NCBI GenBank assembly: GCA_964017065.1
Contig: OZ024788.1
Span: 206,938 to 270,937 of the forward strand
Direction: 5' to 3'
DNA: 64,000 bases
Source: Haliclona indistincta
Lineage: Eukaryota; Porifera; Demospongiae; Haplosclerida; Chalinidae
Shown here in pieces: positions 22,071 through 33,583 of the stretch. The notes below the pieces were generated by a model. That model saw only the letters and a program-made list of their open reading frames with translations, was not told where the DNA came from and made no database searches. The translations under genes were made by a program, and so were the position numbers. Position 1 is the stretch's first letter. Every line of letters starts with the position of its first letter.

Positions 22071-23792
22071 ATGGCTACACAATATAGCTTCATCTCTGAG
22101 CCTCCTAAGAGTCGATTCTGTCCTATTTGCTTTGAGCTACTAACAGAGCCATACCAGATCGTGAAGTGTGGCCATCATGTCTGCCAGCAGTGCCACACAA
22201 AGCTCATCACTAATGGCAACAAGAAGTGCCCAGTGTGTCGTGAACCCAATGCCCTCTCCAACGCTCATCTTGACAAGTTCCTTCAGCGTGAGATCAATGA
22301 CCTCAAGGTTCGCTGCCAGCACCACAGGGAAGGCTGTAAGTGGACAGGAGAGGTGAGGGACCTCCAGAGCCATCTTGATCCTGACAAGAGGAAGTGTGAC
22401 TACATCCTCCTGCCTTGCTCCTTTGGTTGTGGTAAGAGAATACGGAGCGGTGCCATGAGAGAACACTTGAAGAGATACTGTACTAAGCGTCAGATGAGCT
22501 GCCAATACTGCTCCTACTGTAGTTCATATGATATCGTCACAGCAAAGCATCTCCCGATCTGCCTTCAGGTTCCCGTGACCTGTCCTAACAACTGCAAGAA
22601 GGAGGGACTCAAGAGAGAGCGACTTCAAGCACATATCGATGAGTGTCCTCTACAAGTAATCTCTTGTTCCTTTACCAGTGCCGGCTGCACTGTTAAGCTG
22701 CCTCGAAATGAGATGGAGAAGCACGAAGACACCGCCATGCGCCAGCACCTTCGACTACTGATGAAGCTACATCTCAATCAGGAGACCTCTACTCCTCCTG
22801 CAGCTACAATATCACCACCATTCCTCTATAACCAAGCACCAATGGAGTTCATCATCAGTGATTACCATGAGAAGAAAAAAGCTAATGAAGAGTGGTACAG
22901 TTCACCATTTTATACCCACAACAGAGGCTACAAGTTCCGTCTTCAGGTGTACCCCAATGGTTATAATACAGGCAAGGGTTCTCACCTTTCAGAATATGCT
23001 CAACTTATGAGAGGAGAATATGATAATGAGTTAGAATGGCCATTTGAAGGAGACATCAGAGTAGAGCTACTGAACTGGAGAGAAGACAAGAATCACCACT
23101 CTGATGTGAGTCACTTTAACAGATACAGTGATCCTGATGGCACATACTCTTCTCGTCTCACTGATCAAGAGACTGCACGTGGTCTTGGCATACTTCAATT
23201 CGTATCTCACACTGACCTGGTGTCCACCACTAATTCAGAATACTTACGTGACGACTACCTCAAACTAAGAGTTAGTGTGGCAGTCTACTCCATACCTCTC
23301 CTCCCCCTGACCCCAGCATGGCAGGACCCCCTCATCAGCACCCAGTCTGGGGCTCAGTTCACCATATCAGAGTATTCCAAACGTAAGCAGTTCGACAATG
23401 AATACCACAGTCCACTATTCACCACCGGCCCACAGGGTTATACATTGTGCCTTAGGGTGGATGCTAATGGTCATGGTAGTGGTGAGGGCAGCCACTTGTC
23501 GATCTTTGCTTTCATCATGAAAGGTCAGCACGATGACCGCCTCCAGTGGCCTTTCACTTGTACCATCATCATTGAGCTCCTCAACTGGCTGGAGGACAAG
23601 GAACACTACAAGATGGAACTCTCTATTGATACGAACAATGACTTCGTTAGAGTTTCTGAAGGAAAGTATGGAAGCAGTTTCGGTTATTACCAGTTCATCT
23701 CTCATTCTTCTCTCACCTCATCCACTACTAACACACAATATCTTTACCAGGACTGTATTCGTGTGAGAGTACAAGCCACACCCAACAACTAA
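22071..23792 (+). CDS. TRAF-like protein, RING + zf-TRAF + two MATH domains (copy b, U3)
   Basis: Intact single-exon frame of 573 residues from ATG GCT ACA CAA. The upstream GTG at 22059 is only an open codon and not a plausible start. Domains: C3HC4 RING with C17, C20, C33, H35, C38, C41, C53, C56; Cys/His-rich TRAF-type zinc fingers at about 80-225 (CPNNC...H.DEC pattern); short linker; MATH 1 at about 262-405 (YKFRLQVYPNG); MATH 2 at about 420-570 (YTLCLRVDANG). TRAFs act as trimeric adaptors and ubiquitin ligases under TNF/Toll-type receptors. Here the usual coiled coil before MATH is not evident and the MATH domain is doubled, so partner and oligomer state are open. The gene is nested on the same strand in a NAT10 intron. 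Confidence 0.9.
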   Translation: MATQYSFISEPPKSRFCPICFELLTEPYQIVKCGHHVCQQCHTKLITNGNKKCPVCREPNALSNAHLDKFLQREINDLKVRCQHHREGCKWTGEVRDLQSHLDPDKRKCDYILLPCSFGCGKRIRSGAMREHLKRYCTKRQMSCQYCSYCSSYDIVTAKHLPICLQVPVTCPNNCKKEGLKRERLQAHIDECPLQVISCSFTSAGCTVKLPRNEMEKHEDTAMRQHLRLLMKLHLNQETSTPPAATISPPFLYNQAPMEFIISDYHEKKKANEEWYSSPFYTHNRGYKFRLQVYPNGYNTGKGSHLSEYAQLMRGEYDNELEWPFEGDIRVELLNWREDKNHHSDVSHFNRYSDPDGTYSSRLTDQETARGLGILQFVSHTDLVSTTNSEYLRDDYLKLRVSVAVYSIPLLPLTPAWQDPLISTQSGAQFTISEYSKRKQFDNEYHSPLFTTGPQGYTLCLRVDANGHGSGEGSHLSIFAFIMKGQHDDRLQWPFTCTIIIELLNWLEDKEHYKMELSIDTNNDFVRVSEGKYGSSFGYYQFISHSSLTSSTTNTQYLYQDCIRVRVQATPNN

Positions 23793-23935
23793 CTACCATA
23801 TATAGTAATGACCCACTAGTGACTATGTAGCTGTTCTGATCTTTTATCAAAGACTGATTAGTGGTACGATGATATAATTATTATTAATATGTTGCTTTGT
23901 ATATCTACAAAGCATATTTAGTTTATGCGATTGCA

Positions 23936-23939
<4 letters not shown>

Positions 23940-23971
<32 letters not shown>
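23940..23971. repeat. (CT)n acceptor tract
   Basis: A CT microsatellite forming the polypyrimidine tract of the NAT10 exon at 23982; also at 56933-56950 and 16540-16556. Confidence 0.85.
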
Positions 23972-23975
<4 letters not shown>

Positions 23976-23981
23976 GTACAG

Positions 23982-24051
23982 GATCAAGGTGGCTCACCTG
24001 ATCTAGTCTCTCTGAAGGAATCTCTTCATCATTCTCAACCAGTTGGTAGTA
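23982..24051 (+). pseudogene. NAT10: NAT10 helicase-start exon, cut by insertion (U3)
   Basis: The exon begins normally after CACGTACAG (DQGGSPDLVSLKESLHHSQP) and stops matching after TTGGTAGTAT. The sequence then enters an 82-bp palindrome and a DIRS-like element. NAT10 sequence resumes only at about 39836, in a much later intron. All exons between (helicase, acetyltransferase) are lost. Confidence 0.85.
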
Positions 24052-24129
24052 TATATGTTCCGCGCTTTTTAGGAATTTGCGCTTTCTCGAGAAAGCGCAA
24101 ATTCCTAAAAAGCGCGGAACATATATACT
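24048..24129. repeat. Perfect 82-bp palindrome at the NAT10 breakpoint
   Basis: 41-base arms with no spacer and no mismatch, centred on TTTCTC/GAGAAA. The first bases (AGTAT) belong to the NAT10 exon, so the palindrome overlaps the insertion boundary. A second short inverted pair (TTCCTGTC...GACAGGAA) follows at 24130-24160. Confidence 0.9.
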
Positions 24130-24280
24130 TTCCTGTCGTTTAACGCAGGAATTAGACAGGAAATATGCTCTCGAACATTGGTATATAAATGTTACTGTGC
24201 AGCGTAGTTAATCATCCTAGGCATTGTGCAGCCAAGTCTATTTTGTGCTTATACCAAGTCTATATTTCTGAAATTTTACC

Positions 24281-27185
24281 ATGAGTAAGTCCGACTCTGA
24301 TGCTGGCAGCGTTTCCATCACCGCTGACCAGTTCAAGACACTAATGGAGACCATTACGGCTTCGCAGGCGAAGTTGGATACCAAGCTCGAGACGTCCAGT
24401 GAACAGATGCGGAGAACTCAAGAGGACGTAGCTGTGAAAGCCGTGAAGAGAGCGAAGACAGGCCTGGAGAAGCCCTACTAGTTTAAAAAGAAAGGAATTG
24501 AAGAACAAGCCCTCTTCAACTCTCGCGTCCAGGACAAGCTGCAGGAGGCGCAGGTGGAACTCGACGGGAAGGCTACCCCTACAGTGATCGATCAAACGAG
24601 GAGTCACCTGGAAGAAGGCCTGCAGATGATAGCGGAAAGACAAAAGCTTATTAAACTTGCAGACAGATCCGAATTCGGATGGGGTTTGGTAGCGGAATAC
24701 ACTGCGGACGAGCTGGCCTACAATTCCGATGATGAGAAGAAGATAGAAAAAGCAGAAAAGGCTGCCGAGAGAAAAGCAGCGAAGCGGAAGAAGGCAGCTC
24801 AGAAAGTTCCGACGATGAAACGTGCAATGCAGGCTCCACAGTCTCCTGTGCTCCTGCCCCGCAGAACCAGATCCCCCGTCGACAAATTATAGTCCCCTCG
24901 GCTAAGAACATAAGACCGGTTGGTCCTTGCTTCTCATGTGGAGAAATGGGCCATCTTTGAAGCTATTGCCCCAAAGCTGAAGTTGGCGCCAAGAAAATGT
25001 ATCCTTTGTGTCCCGAAGGAGGTGATGTGAGTAGTGGTAGTCACAGTACGGATTGTTCCGCTGTGATAAATAGCTGTGATGATGTGTATGACAGTACTGG
25101 TAACAATGGAGAAGATGTATGTAGTGTTGATGAAGTGTATGATGATAGACGTATTTGGGAAGTCGAGGCAGTTGGCTCAGAACCAGGTTGTGATATGTCC
25201 GTGCAGGGCAGGCTGAAAGAAAAGGCTGGGTTTTGGAGAGATGTTCTTATGGCTTCCCAACCAGTGCTATCTATCATTGAGTCAGGTTATGTCCTCCCAC
25301 TAAAGAGTGAGCCAACCCCAATTGTACAATGTATAACCAACAGTCAGCAGTTGCTAATGCTGACTTTGTTAAGCAGTGTTTGTTAGAACTGGTTAAAAAT
25401 CGATGTGTAAGACAGGTGGATCATGTACCAGTTGTTCGTAGTCCCCTGTCAGTAGTAGAAAACAGTAGTGGAAAAAAGCGTTTGGTGATCAATCTTCGTC
25501 ATAAGTTTTTATAAGTTTTTATGGAAACAGAAATTTAAACACGAAGATCTTAGGGTTGCTATGTTGCTTTTCGAAAGGGAGACTTCTTATTCTCTTTTGA
25601 TTTATAATCTGGTTACCACTATGTAGACATCGCCTTGATACATCAGAAATATATGGGTTTCTCATGGGCAGGTTCCTACTATTTATTACCTTTTGGCCTT
25701 TCCACAGCTTGCTATATATTCACCAAACTACTCCGCCCATTAGTAAAATATTGGCGAGGACAGGGAATAAGAATGGTGGTATACCTAGATGACGGTATAG
25801 GTGCAGCTTCAAGAGAGACAAATGCTAGAAATGCCAGTGAGATAGTGCGTGCTACGCTAGAGCAAGCAGGTTTTCAGGTGAACCGAGAGAAATCTATCTG
25901 GCAGCCTACACAATTGCTAAAATGGTTGGGCTTTGTCATAGACTTAGCAGCTGGCCAGATAGAAGTCCCACAGGAAAAAATAGTGAAATTAACTGAGACG
26001 CTTTCACTAGCAGTCAAAAAGCCAGTATTACCAGCTAAGATGATTGCCAGTATGTTAGGAAAAATAATTTCTATGGGCCTTGCTGTAGGACCAGTAAGCC
26101 GTTTTATGACACGAAGTTTGTACGCGGTGCTCGAATCTAGGACTATGTGGTGTGAAAGGCTTACCCTTTCTGTTCAACCAAAGCATGAGCTAGATTTTTG
26201 GCTGGAGAGCATGAAAGACTACAAGTCACAACCAATTTGGGTCTCACCGTCTGCAGTGAGAGTTGTGTACTCTGATGCCAGTGATACTGGTTACGGAGGG
26301 TATGTGGTAGAACACGGACACCACATAGCCCATATGGTCAGTTAGCTTCGTTCCCTGCCCAATTTTCGCCGTTTCGTTCCGTTGCGTTTCTGCGTTGCGA
26401 AACTTGGGCAGGGAACGAGGCTAATGGTCAGTGGACAGGTGATGAGAGTCAGCAAAGCTCTACTTGGCGCGAGCTCACTGCTGTTTGGCGTGTGCTACAT
26501 GCCTTTGCTAATAAGTTATCTAATAATTATGTGCATACGTTGGTTCTCTGATAACCAAAATGTAGTTCGTATCATAAAAATCGGTAGTCGTCAGCCTCAA
26601 TTACAGGAAATTGCATTGAGAATTTTTACATTGTCAGTAAATTCACATATTCACCTGCAGCCTGAATGGATACCTAGAGAATTAAATGAGCAAGCTGATT
26701 ACCTTAGCCGTATAATCGACCTAGATGATTGGATGCTAAACCCATACATTTTTAGTCAGCAGGACGCTATATGGGGACCACATACGGTTGACCGTTTTGC
26801 TAGCTAAGAAAACACACAATTGCCAAGGTTCAACAGCTGCTGCTGGAACCCAGGCTCCGAAGCTGTAGATGCATTTACAGTTGACTGGGGTAGAGAAGAG
26901 AATAACTGGTGGTGCCCACCAATTTCTCTCATTCCTAGAGTTATCCGGCATGCTCAGGTGTGTGGTGCTAGAGGGACACTGGTAGTCCCTCACTGGCCAT
27001 CTGCCGCATATTGGCCGATCTTGTGCCCATTTCATGGGCAATTCGACACCTATGTTATTGGTGTAATCGAATTATCACTCATAAGTGATTTATTCTCGCC
27101 CAGGCATTCAGGCTCAGTGTTCATTAATGGTAGTGTGCCTAATACTATAGTATTGGCTCTTTATTGTAATTTCACAGCCAGATAG
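24281..27185 (+). pseudogene. DIRS-like retroelement, decayed (gag-like, RT, RNase H)
   Basis: In order: a gag-like coiled frame (24281-24892, broken by TAG after LEKPY); a CCHC knuckle (CFSCGEMGH, with TGA inside, about 24935); a linker frame; reverse transcriptase in pieces (RLVINLRH at 25470; LPFGLSTACYIFTKLLRPL and VVYLDDGIG, 25635-26345); RNase H (VYSDASDTGYGGYV, then SDNQNVVRII and PEWIPRELNEQADYLSR to 26807); then VDRFAS/PRFNSCCWNPGSEAVDAFTV to 27185. The YLDDGIG form and the block after RNase H are typical of DIRS-type elements. At least two stops, frameshifts and an 81-bp MITE make it dead. I saw no tyrosine recombinase or clear terminal repeats. Confidence 0.8.
26343..26423. mobile_element. 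81-bp MITE with 9-bp target duplication in the RNase H region
   Basis: The ends TAGCTTCGTTCCCTGCCCAA / TTGGGCAGGGAACGAGGCTA are inverted. ATGGTCAGT is duplicated exactly at 26334-26342 and 26424-26432. Nine-base duplications fit Mutator-like elements. It interrupts the frame after HHIAH. Confidence 0.85.
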
Positions 27186-27349
27186 TACAGTCATTTTAAG
27201 CCAAAATAGAGTCAAATCTAGAACTAATTGCAACACAAGCGATTTTATCTTCTTCTGATACAGAAATGCTTGCTCTATAACATACAAAAAGTCTCGATGA
27301 ATCCTATGAGGGGAACATACAAAAAATACCTTTTAATTAGCGCATCTCA
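27186..27349. other. DIRS element flank, nothing identified
   Basis: AT-rich sequence between the end of the DIRS-like frame and the TTAA transposon. Confidence 0.4.
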
Positions 27350-27353
27350 TTAA

Positions 27354-30300
27354 CCCTTTAATTACTAAATTATCTTGCTGAAATTTTAACCTCGTAAATG
27401 CTGACCACTTCTACCGTGAATATCTCGTGTGTCTTTTGTGCTACTGGTCTCAAATTTGCGTCCTTTTACGCCAGTGAGTAGCCGCAATTGCCCACACTCA
27501 AGTCGGTCGATATGCCCCTCCCACTTCGAAAGTGAAGCCGATAAAGTGCAGCGACCTCGTCAAATTTTGCTCAAAGTTAGTACTTTGGGGCTGGCTACTG
27601 AAAAGTACATGTAAATAGCAGTGGTTTTGGTCAGTGTAAAATGTAGCCCAGATCATAGAGAATGCGCAAAAATGTGTTTTCCGAACACCCGAAGCCCTAA
27701 AATGTCCAATTTTTTTGGCAGCCATTTTGTTTTTCCTAAAATGTTGTGAAATGTGCACTGAAGCCATAGAAATGCCGAAGCCAATACGTTTTGCGCAGGG
27801 GGCGCGCCGAAAACCGGTCAATATTTTGCGGTTATTTGTATTCTTCAATTTGGCTTAATTTGTGGATATTTTAGCACTTTTTCATAAAGTTATGCTGTCT
27901 GAAGTATGTATCACGGCTGTTTTACTCAAATCACGTAATATTCAATTGATGATGTCACGAATGGCACGTGAGTACGGTAGCAACCGCTTGACAACGCCAC
28001 TGTTTGAATACTTCTGTCACGCTACTGGTCACGTGAAGTGCGTTAGAGCCAAACTAGTAACACGATGGTCTTGGTTGCTGCACGAGCTGCCTATCGGTAT
28101 ATGACTTGGCCATTTTACTAAAAGTGTTTTGGTGTGTCGGGCGTCTCTTCTTCTGTATTTCAAGTAATCGGCATGCGCTCCTTGAAGTTTTCTGAGGGGA
28201 ATTGTCCAGAGAGAACGAAAGTAAAGACTTCTAAAGACACACTGTCATGGTTTCACTTCGTGAAGTATTTTATGGAGTTCGCTGTGAAGGTAAACCTTTG
28301 TGTATTACTCTACGTATATTATTTGTTAGTGTACATGATCATGTATATAAGCTAGCTACTCTGGTGACCCTGCTTTACGGCGTCTCTTTGGCACCGGTTG
28401 CCTTGCAATGTTCTCAGGGCAGACTTGTCTGAAGTGCTCCTCCATAATCGCCTTTAGGCGATCAACCTCATTCCGCATGTTGGAATATGTTCTTTCTAGC
28501 TGGTTGAATCTGGTATGTATGCTCTCTGCACCTTGTTCGCCCATTAGTCCCAAACCAACTCTCCACTGCTTAATGAAATTGACCACATGGTCCTCTAGCA
28601 TGTGTAGTTTGGGAGTAATAGTAGCATCTGGGAATGTCTTGCGATAGTAGTCAAGGAACTTGTTGATGTTATTCTCTGAAAGAATGTTACATTGAGTAAA
28701 GCTGCTGTGATAAAAGTCAACTTACGGAGCTCTGTCAAGTCGGTGTCTGAAAAACTGTGACAACTGTTAAAGGTCTCACAGGATGAGTACAATAGCAGGG
28801 CTTTGCCATGTTTGGTAGCTACTTCCTGCGCTCTATCCTCTAACTGAGGGCACCGCTCCTCTGCTACATGTACTATTGCACGTGTCAGTGAATCAATGTT
28901 GACTGCCTGATATATGTTAAAGTAGATTGTATTCTGAATTATGTTAACTTATACTTACTTTAAGGCACTTGTGTGCATGATTCCCTGTGAATGTTCCTCC
29001 GTAGTACGCCTCCCGATGCACGTGCATGCTCGATAGTGCCTGGTCTAGTGCCCTGATGAATGGGCCGTCTTCTAATGGGAATGTTTTTTTAAGTTTTTCT
29101 TGAGTTGTTTTGATTCGTGTCTCCTGTATATGTTTCTCATGATAATTCATGATATGATGTGAATATAACTCACCAGATCAGCCAATTTTTTTTGTGCAGA
29201 GGTAAATTCACTTTGGAGTGACTGTAGCTGAGGACTGCTTTGGAAGTTTGGCAGCTGAATTGCCAGATTGGCCAGTACTTGCTGCAACAGTTGAGTAAAC
29301 TGAATGAGCTCTCTCCTGCTGTCTTCATCTTTATTCAGCTGCGTGATGAGCTGTGCATGTTCTCTGAACGACGCTCTATCTAGAGGTGTTGGTGATGCCT
29401 CCCTTGCCAGCTCCAGATCTAACTTGTGGCAGTCTTCTTCCATGAGGCTCCAAAGACGGAAGAATATCCCCAGAGTGATGTGTAAGCCTGGTGGACTGAC
29501 CTATAATGGTGCATGTACATGTATGAGTAAAATATTAAATCCGGCTCTAAAATGCACCTGTGTGAGGGGTATGTCAAATAGCTGAGATCCTATGACATTG
29601 TTATAGAGCTTTGCCTTGTTCTTAACGTCACCCTTTCCTTGTGTTTCAAATCTCAGATGGTCTGCCTGAAGAGAGTTCAGAGTACGTGTGGGTGAACTAG
29701 TCCGGACACTCAGTGGTATCTTCATCTGGTCAGCTGTAATTTCACACCACAAACAAGGGTGACGCCCTATACATAATGTTTAATTTGATTTGCTTAGCAA
29801 TAATTATTGAATATGATTACCGGAAGCCCCAGAAAGCCCATATAGATTACATAGTAGCTCATAGTCACCAAAGAGAAATACTCTGATTTTCTTTTCCCTG
29901 TTTAAGGTACTAAATCCTCAATATGCAGTTTTTAACACCTTAATTACCTCCATACTGTACTTTGTAGGGCTGCCACCTGTGGCTTGAACCTTTCCAAAGC
30001 CAGTGACAGGTTTGTTGGTGAATCCTTCGCCTGGAATATGCAGAAGACACTGGTGTTCTGTACTGAGTTTGGAGATGGAACGTTGACCAGCTGGAACGAC
30101 ATTTTGAATGTCTTCCCTCCTTTATCACCTCCAATCTTCACCCACAACTCGTCGGATGGAATTTTACCATCATGCCATGTTAACCTGCTGACGCTATTAT
30201 GACAAGCCAGGTAATAATTGATGACATTCAAAATATAATGTACTGGTTTGATACCTGTCATTCTGTTTCACTAGTTGAAGGACCTGAGAAATCAAATCAG

Positions 30301-32212
30301 GAGTGAAAACTAGAGGAGCTGGACGAAAATCTACGCCATTCTTGAGAGCAAATGCAAAGGGAGCTGTTTCGCCAGAAAGGTTTGACCCTGTCTGCTCTTT
30401 AGATAGCTTGCGAAGCTGTCTTTCACTAGATATCTGAATTCCCCAAGCCTTTAGCCACCTATACAGTACATGTATGTCAAATTTTGTTTAGCACGTTGTG
30501 CATACATGCATGTTCTTAATGTTTTCACCTTCTCATAATCCTTAACTTATTCCATGGCACCACTAAATCAGCTTTCATGGCCAGTGTGTCCCCAGCACTG
30601 ATTGGCTGACAAAAGTCCTTAGCTACAATCAGTCGTTGCCTCTCTTCTTGAGAGAGGGATGCAATCTCATCACTGAGTTGTGACTGTGTAGCTCCACCAC
30701 TAACAACACCTCTTATTGTTGCCATTTCATTGCTGCGCCGCCGGATGGTCTGGCGGCTAGCCTCAGTTGAACTGATATAGGTGTTGGTGACCCTTACTAG
30801 ACTGAGTGGCTATAAAATTAATGTGTAGTATAGTATATGAAGTAATTATTTGTAACATGTTTTTTACCTGTCCATCTGTAGGCAGCTTGACCAATTGACC
30901 TGGAAAAGTGTGCATTATCCTCTTCACCACATTAGTTGCAGCCCGCTGTTCTTCAGCTGTTGGAGGAGATGTCAGTGGGCGTGACAGCATCTGTGAAACA
31001 GTAAACTGTGATGCTGAACAGACCGATGCCCGACAGCCTGAATCCATGTGTGTCTTCAGGTTACACAGTTCAACGACCTTTGCACACTTACTGCACTGAA
31101 ACAATAGAGAGCCTATGACTTTCAGAACCATTTCTTGTGCAGGTACGAAGCTATCTGTGGTGACTTCATGTGAGTCGCCACAACTTGGACATGCTGAATC
31201 ACTGCTTGCAACGCACCCTGCACATATGAGCTTATGGCATGGAAGTTCTACTGGACGGTTGACAATGCAAGAACAGACAGGACAACAGAAATCAGACAGC
31301 TGAAGCACTGATGGTGGAAGAAACTGAGAAGGAGTTAGCTGGATTTCTGGGTCACACCAACTAGGTGGAGCTTCTTTGAGAACAAACTTCCGGATTTGTT
31401 GCTGGCTCTGTTCACGAGGCCTTCCACGATTCTTGCGCTCTTTTTTGGGTCGCCCACCCTTTTGCTGTCTAGCAAAGAGATCGCACACAGAACAGTTGTC
31501 ATCGCTATGTGGAGTCCACATTTGAATAGAAAGAGAGCTTTGCACTTCAGCTGATGTACAGTATTGTCTTGCTTTTGTGTAGCAAGTGTGGCAGACTGAG
31601 GGTGGATGTATAGATGGAATGTCATTGTCTACATTAACACCCAATCCTCTTTCAAGAGTGTCTCCTACATTTGTGCATTTGTGTGTGTATGTTCCTCCTT
31701 TGGCAACTAATTTTCCGCACACTCTACAGTGCCTTGCCAGCTCCAGCTGGTGAAAATCAGTCATACTTGACTCCGCTGTACAGACACACAAAAAATACTT
31801 CAGTCATCTAAACATTCCTTAGCAGTTTCAATAGCCTTTAATGAAATTCACTTACTCTGTTATTCTTGTGAAAAAACTTCTGAATAGCTGTAGGAGGGTC
31901 CAACTCTGACCATAGTTTGAACAGTGCCACCTTGCAGCTGTCATGTAGTGGGTGCGCAGTAGGTGCACTTGTGTTTGTTTGGATGCGCAGTCATGTTAGT
32001 GTGGTTTTCAATGTTGTAATGTGCTATTGTGTGATTTTTAACAGGTATGAATAACTAGTTTTCTTAGTACCATCATAGCAACCAAGCAGCTTGGTTGCTA
32101 GGCATGCACGCGCAACTAGCCAGCTTACGTAATCAATTAATTTTATTACACTGATTGAGCAATAAAAACAGCCGTGGTATGACGCCAAATGGCATCATTA
32201 GGGGTTAAAGGG
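27354..32212 (-). mobile_element. 4.86-kb TTAA-flanked DNA transposon carrying a RAG1-N-like transposase gene
   Basis: The ends CCCTTTAATTACTAAATTAT / ATCATTAGGGGTTAAAGGG are bounded by TTAA at 27350-27353 and 32213-32216. The shared inverted part is short (CCCTTTAA). One minus-strand multi-exon gene fills the centre. The left ~1 kb (27354-28355) and right ~0.35 kb (31860-32212) are non-coding subterminal DNA. Short TTAA elements at 8588-9186 and 53844-54438 match both subterminal regions. TTAA targets are known for piggyBac and Kolobok elements; the protein does not look like piggyBac to me, so the superfamily is left open. Confidence 0.85.
28356..31764 (-). CDS. Transposase with RAG1-like N-terminal zinc/RING region, 10 exons, open frame
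   Basis: Exons (minus): 31764-30868, 30809-30529, 30458-30255, 30193-29948, 29897-29821, 29766-29558, 29500-29174, 29123-28959, 28906-28726, 28675-28356. All have GT-AG borders and matching phases and give 968 residues with no stop. N-terminal part: CRVCGK (13-16), DIPSIHPPSVCHTC (48-61) and WTPHSDDNCSVC (83-94) parallel the RAG1 zinc-binding dimer region; a basic GGRPKKERKNRGRP patch (103-116); a RING (C161-C195, its His displaced to position 177); then a C2H2-like finger (near 223-246). The C-terminal half carries KIGGDKGG (D484), FLFGDYE (D554), GRHPCLWC (569-576), GLHITLG and GLMGEQGAESIH (E909/E913), which I infer to be an RNase-H-fold DDE core. The start follows an acceptor at 31784, so a 5' non-coding exon ending at 31858 (donor GTAAGT) is likely. 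The closest described relative I recall is N-RAG-TP of molluscs; this was not tested. Confidence 0.8.
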
Positions 32213-32216
32213 TTAA

Positions 32217-32419
32217 TTTATTTTTTGTTTCAAATAATAATTATTATTTTATTAATAATTATACTTACTGACAGGATGTTAACAGTCAAAGAAAACAAAA
32301 ATTACTAATCAACTGTCATTGTTAGATAATAACAAAGTTTGGATAAGCAAACAAACGAAAACAAGAATGGCGGAGATTATAATATGATTTTTCTTACTTA
32401 ATTCACATGCTAAAAATAA
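32217..32419. other. AT-rich flank, no gene seen
   Basis: AT-rich spacer between the TTAA transposon and the stop codon of the nuclease pseudogene. Confidence 0.4.
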
Positions 32420-32980
32420 TTACTCAGTATCATAATCATCATCAGTGTCATCTTGGTCACTGTTAATGGAGTTGTCTGAGTTACTACAGCTTGATCCTCT
32501 GCAACTTCCACAAGCAGGTGAACAACTGATGTTGTGCTTTTTACAAGAGCACCTCATGCTGCTACAATCACCATGACAATTGCATCTGATCATCTTAAGA
32601 AGTTCATCTGGAGCTGGTGGCAAGTCAGTCATTACTGGCATAAGCTTGTCGTCAATCTTCTTCCATCCCCAATTCAGTGGTGTCATTTGATCATCAATTT
32701 TTTTCCACTTCATTATCTGGTAGAATACTCGAAAAGAGTGGTATTTGGCAGCAGCTGATGTGGGAGGCAGGGTTTGTGGATGAATGTGAGACTTGTTAGT
32801 GGATACTTTTTCGCAGAAGCGCTTATATCTCAGAGAGTCAAGTGAATCATATGGACCACCGTTGTAAAAAAAACGCCAATGCCTTTTCTCCTGCTTTAGA
32901 TATTTCTATACAGGAGGACAATTCATTGTCAAACACCTTAGCTTGCTCTCGAAAGTATTCACTTGATTTAAACTTCTTAA

Positions 32981-33583
32981 GGTGGCGGTATACCGTCTGA
33001 GCGTGGCTGCAGTGGTTTCGAAAACAGCTCGCTATCCAGCTAGAAGACAAAACTAAGTGCCAAAAACTAGCTACATGTCGAGAAGATAGGTAAACAAAGC
33101 TTTTTTGCAAGTATTTCGAACGCACTTCGTACCATCGCCAGATACACAGCCCATCAAGATCGATGATCTATTCACCAAAAATCTCTCCACGGGAGTCTTC
33201 GGGCAAGGTAAAACAGTATTCACGATGCTTTAAACAGTTTTCCCGAGGGCCAGACGAAGCGTTTTTCCTGATAAATTCTTTTATTTTTTCTAAAAACGCA
33301 AAATACCGCAAAACAAGCCCCTGAGCTGCACCAACAACTGCATATTCTCGAGCATAAAACTGCAATACGAGTCGATAATCAAAAAATCTCTTCGTCTGGC
33401 CCTCCATTTGCTACTGTAGAAGATGCGCCGGTCTTCATTGCATCAAGCAAATGCACCCGTAGTGCTATTTTTGGTGAATGGTGGCAGCATCCATTACCCC
33501 AAAGCGCCGTTGTTTGCTAGGGAACATGAATATCATTACTAATGTCGTGAATGTCATTATTCGCGTAACGGTATACCGCCACC
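32981..33583. mobile_element. 603-bp TTAA fold-back element inside the nuclease gene
   Basis: GGTGGCGGTATACCG... is mirrored by ...CGGTATACCGCCACC. TTAA lies at 32977-32980 and 33584-33587. Removing it joins ...GGCAATTC|TTAAGAAG, restoring the nuclease frame K-G-N-S-L-K-K. The arms are long inverted copies (TTTTTCTAAAAACGCAAAAT region as centre). Confidence 0.85.

Noticed and set aside
30763..31764. A host RAG1 gene or part of a V(D)J-like system
   Set aside because: The RAG1-like region is the first exon of a transposon gene bounded by TTAA. No RAG2-like gene, no RSS-like 12/23 ends and no receptor segments are visible.
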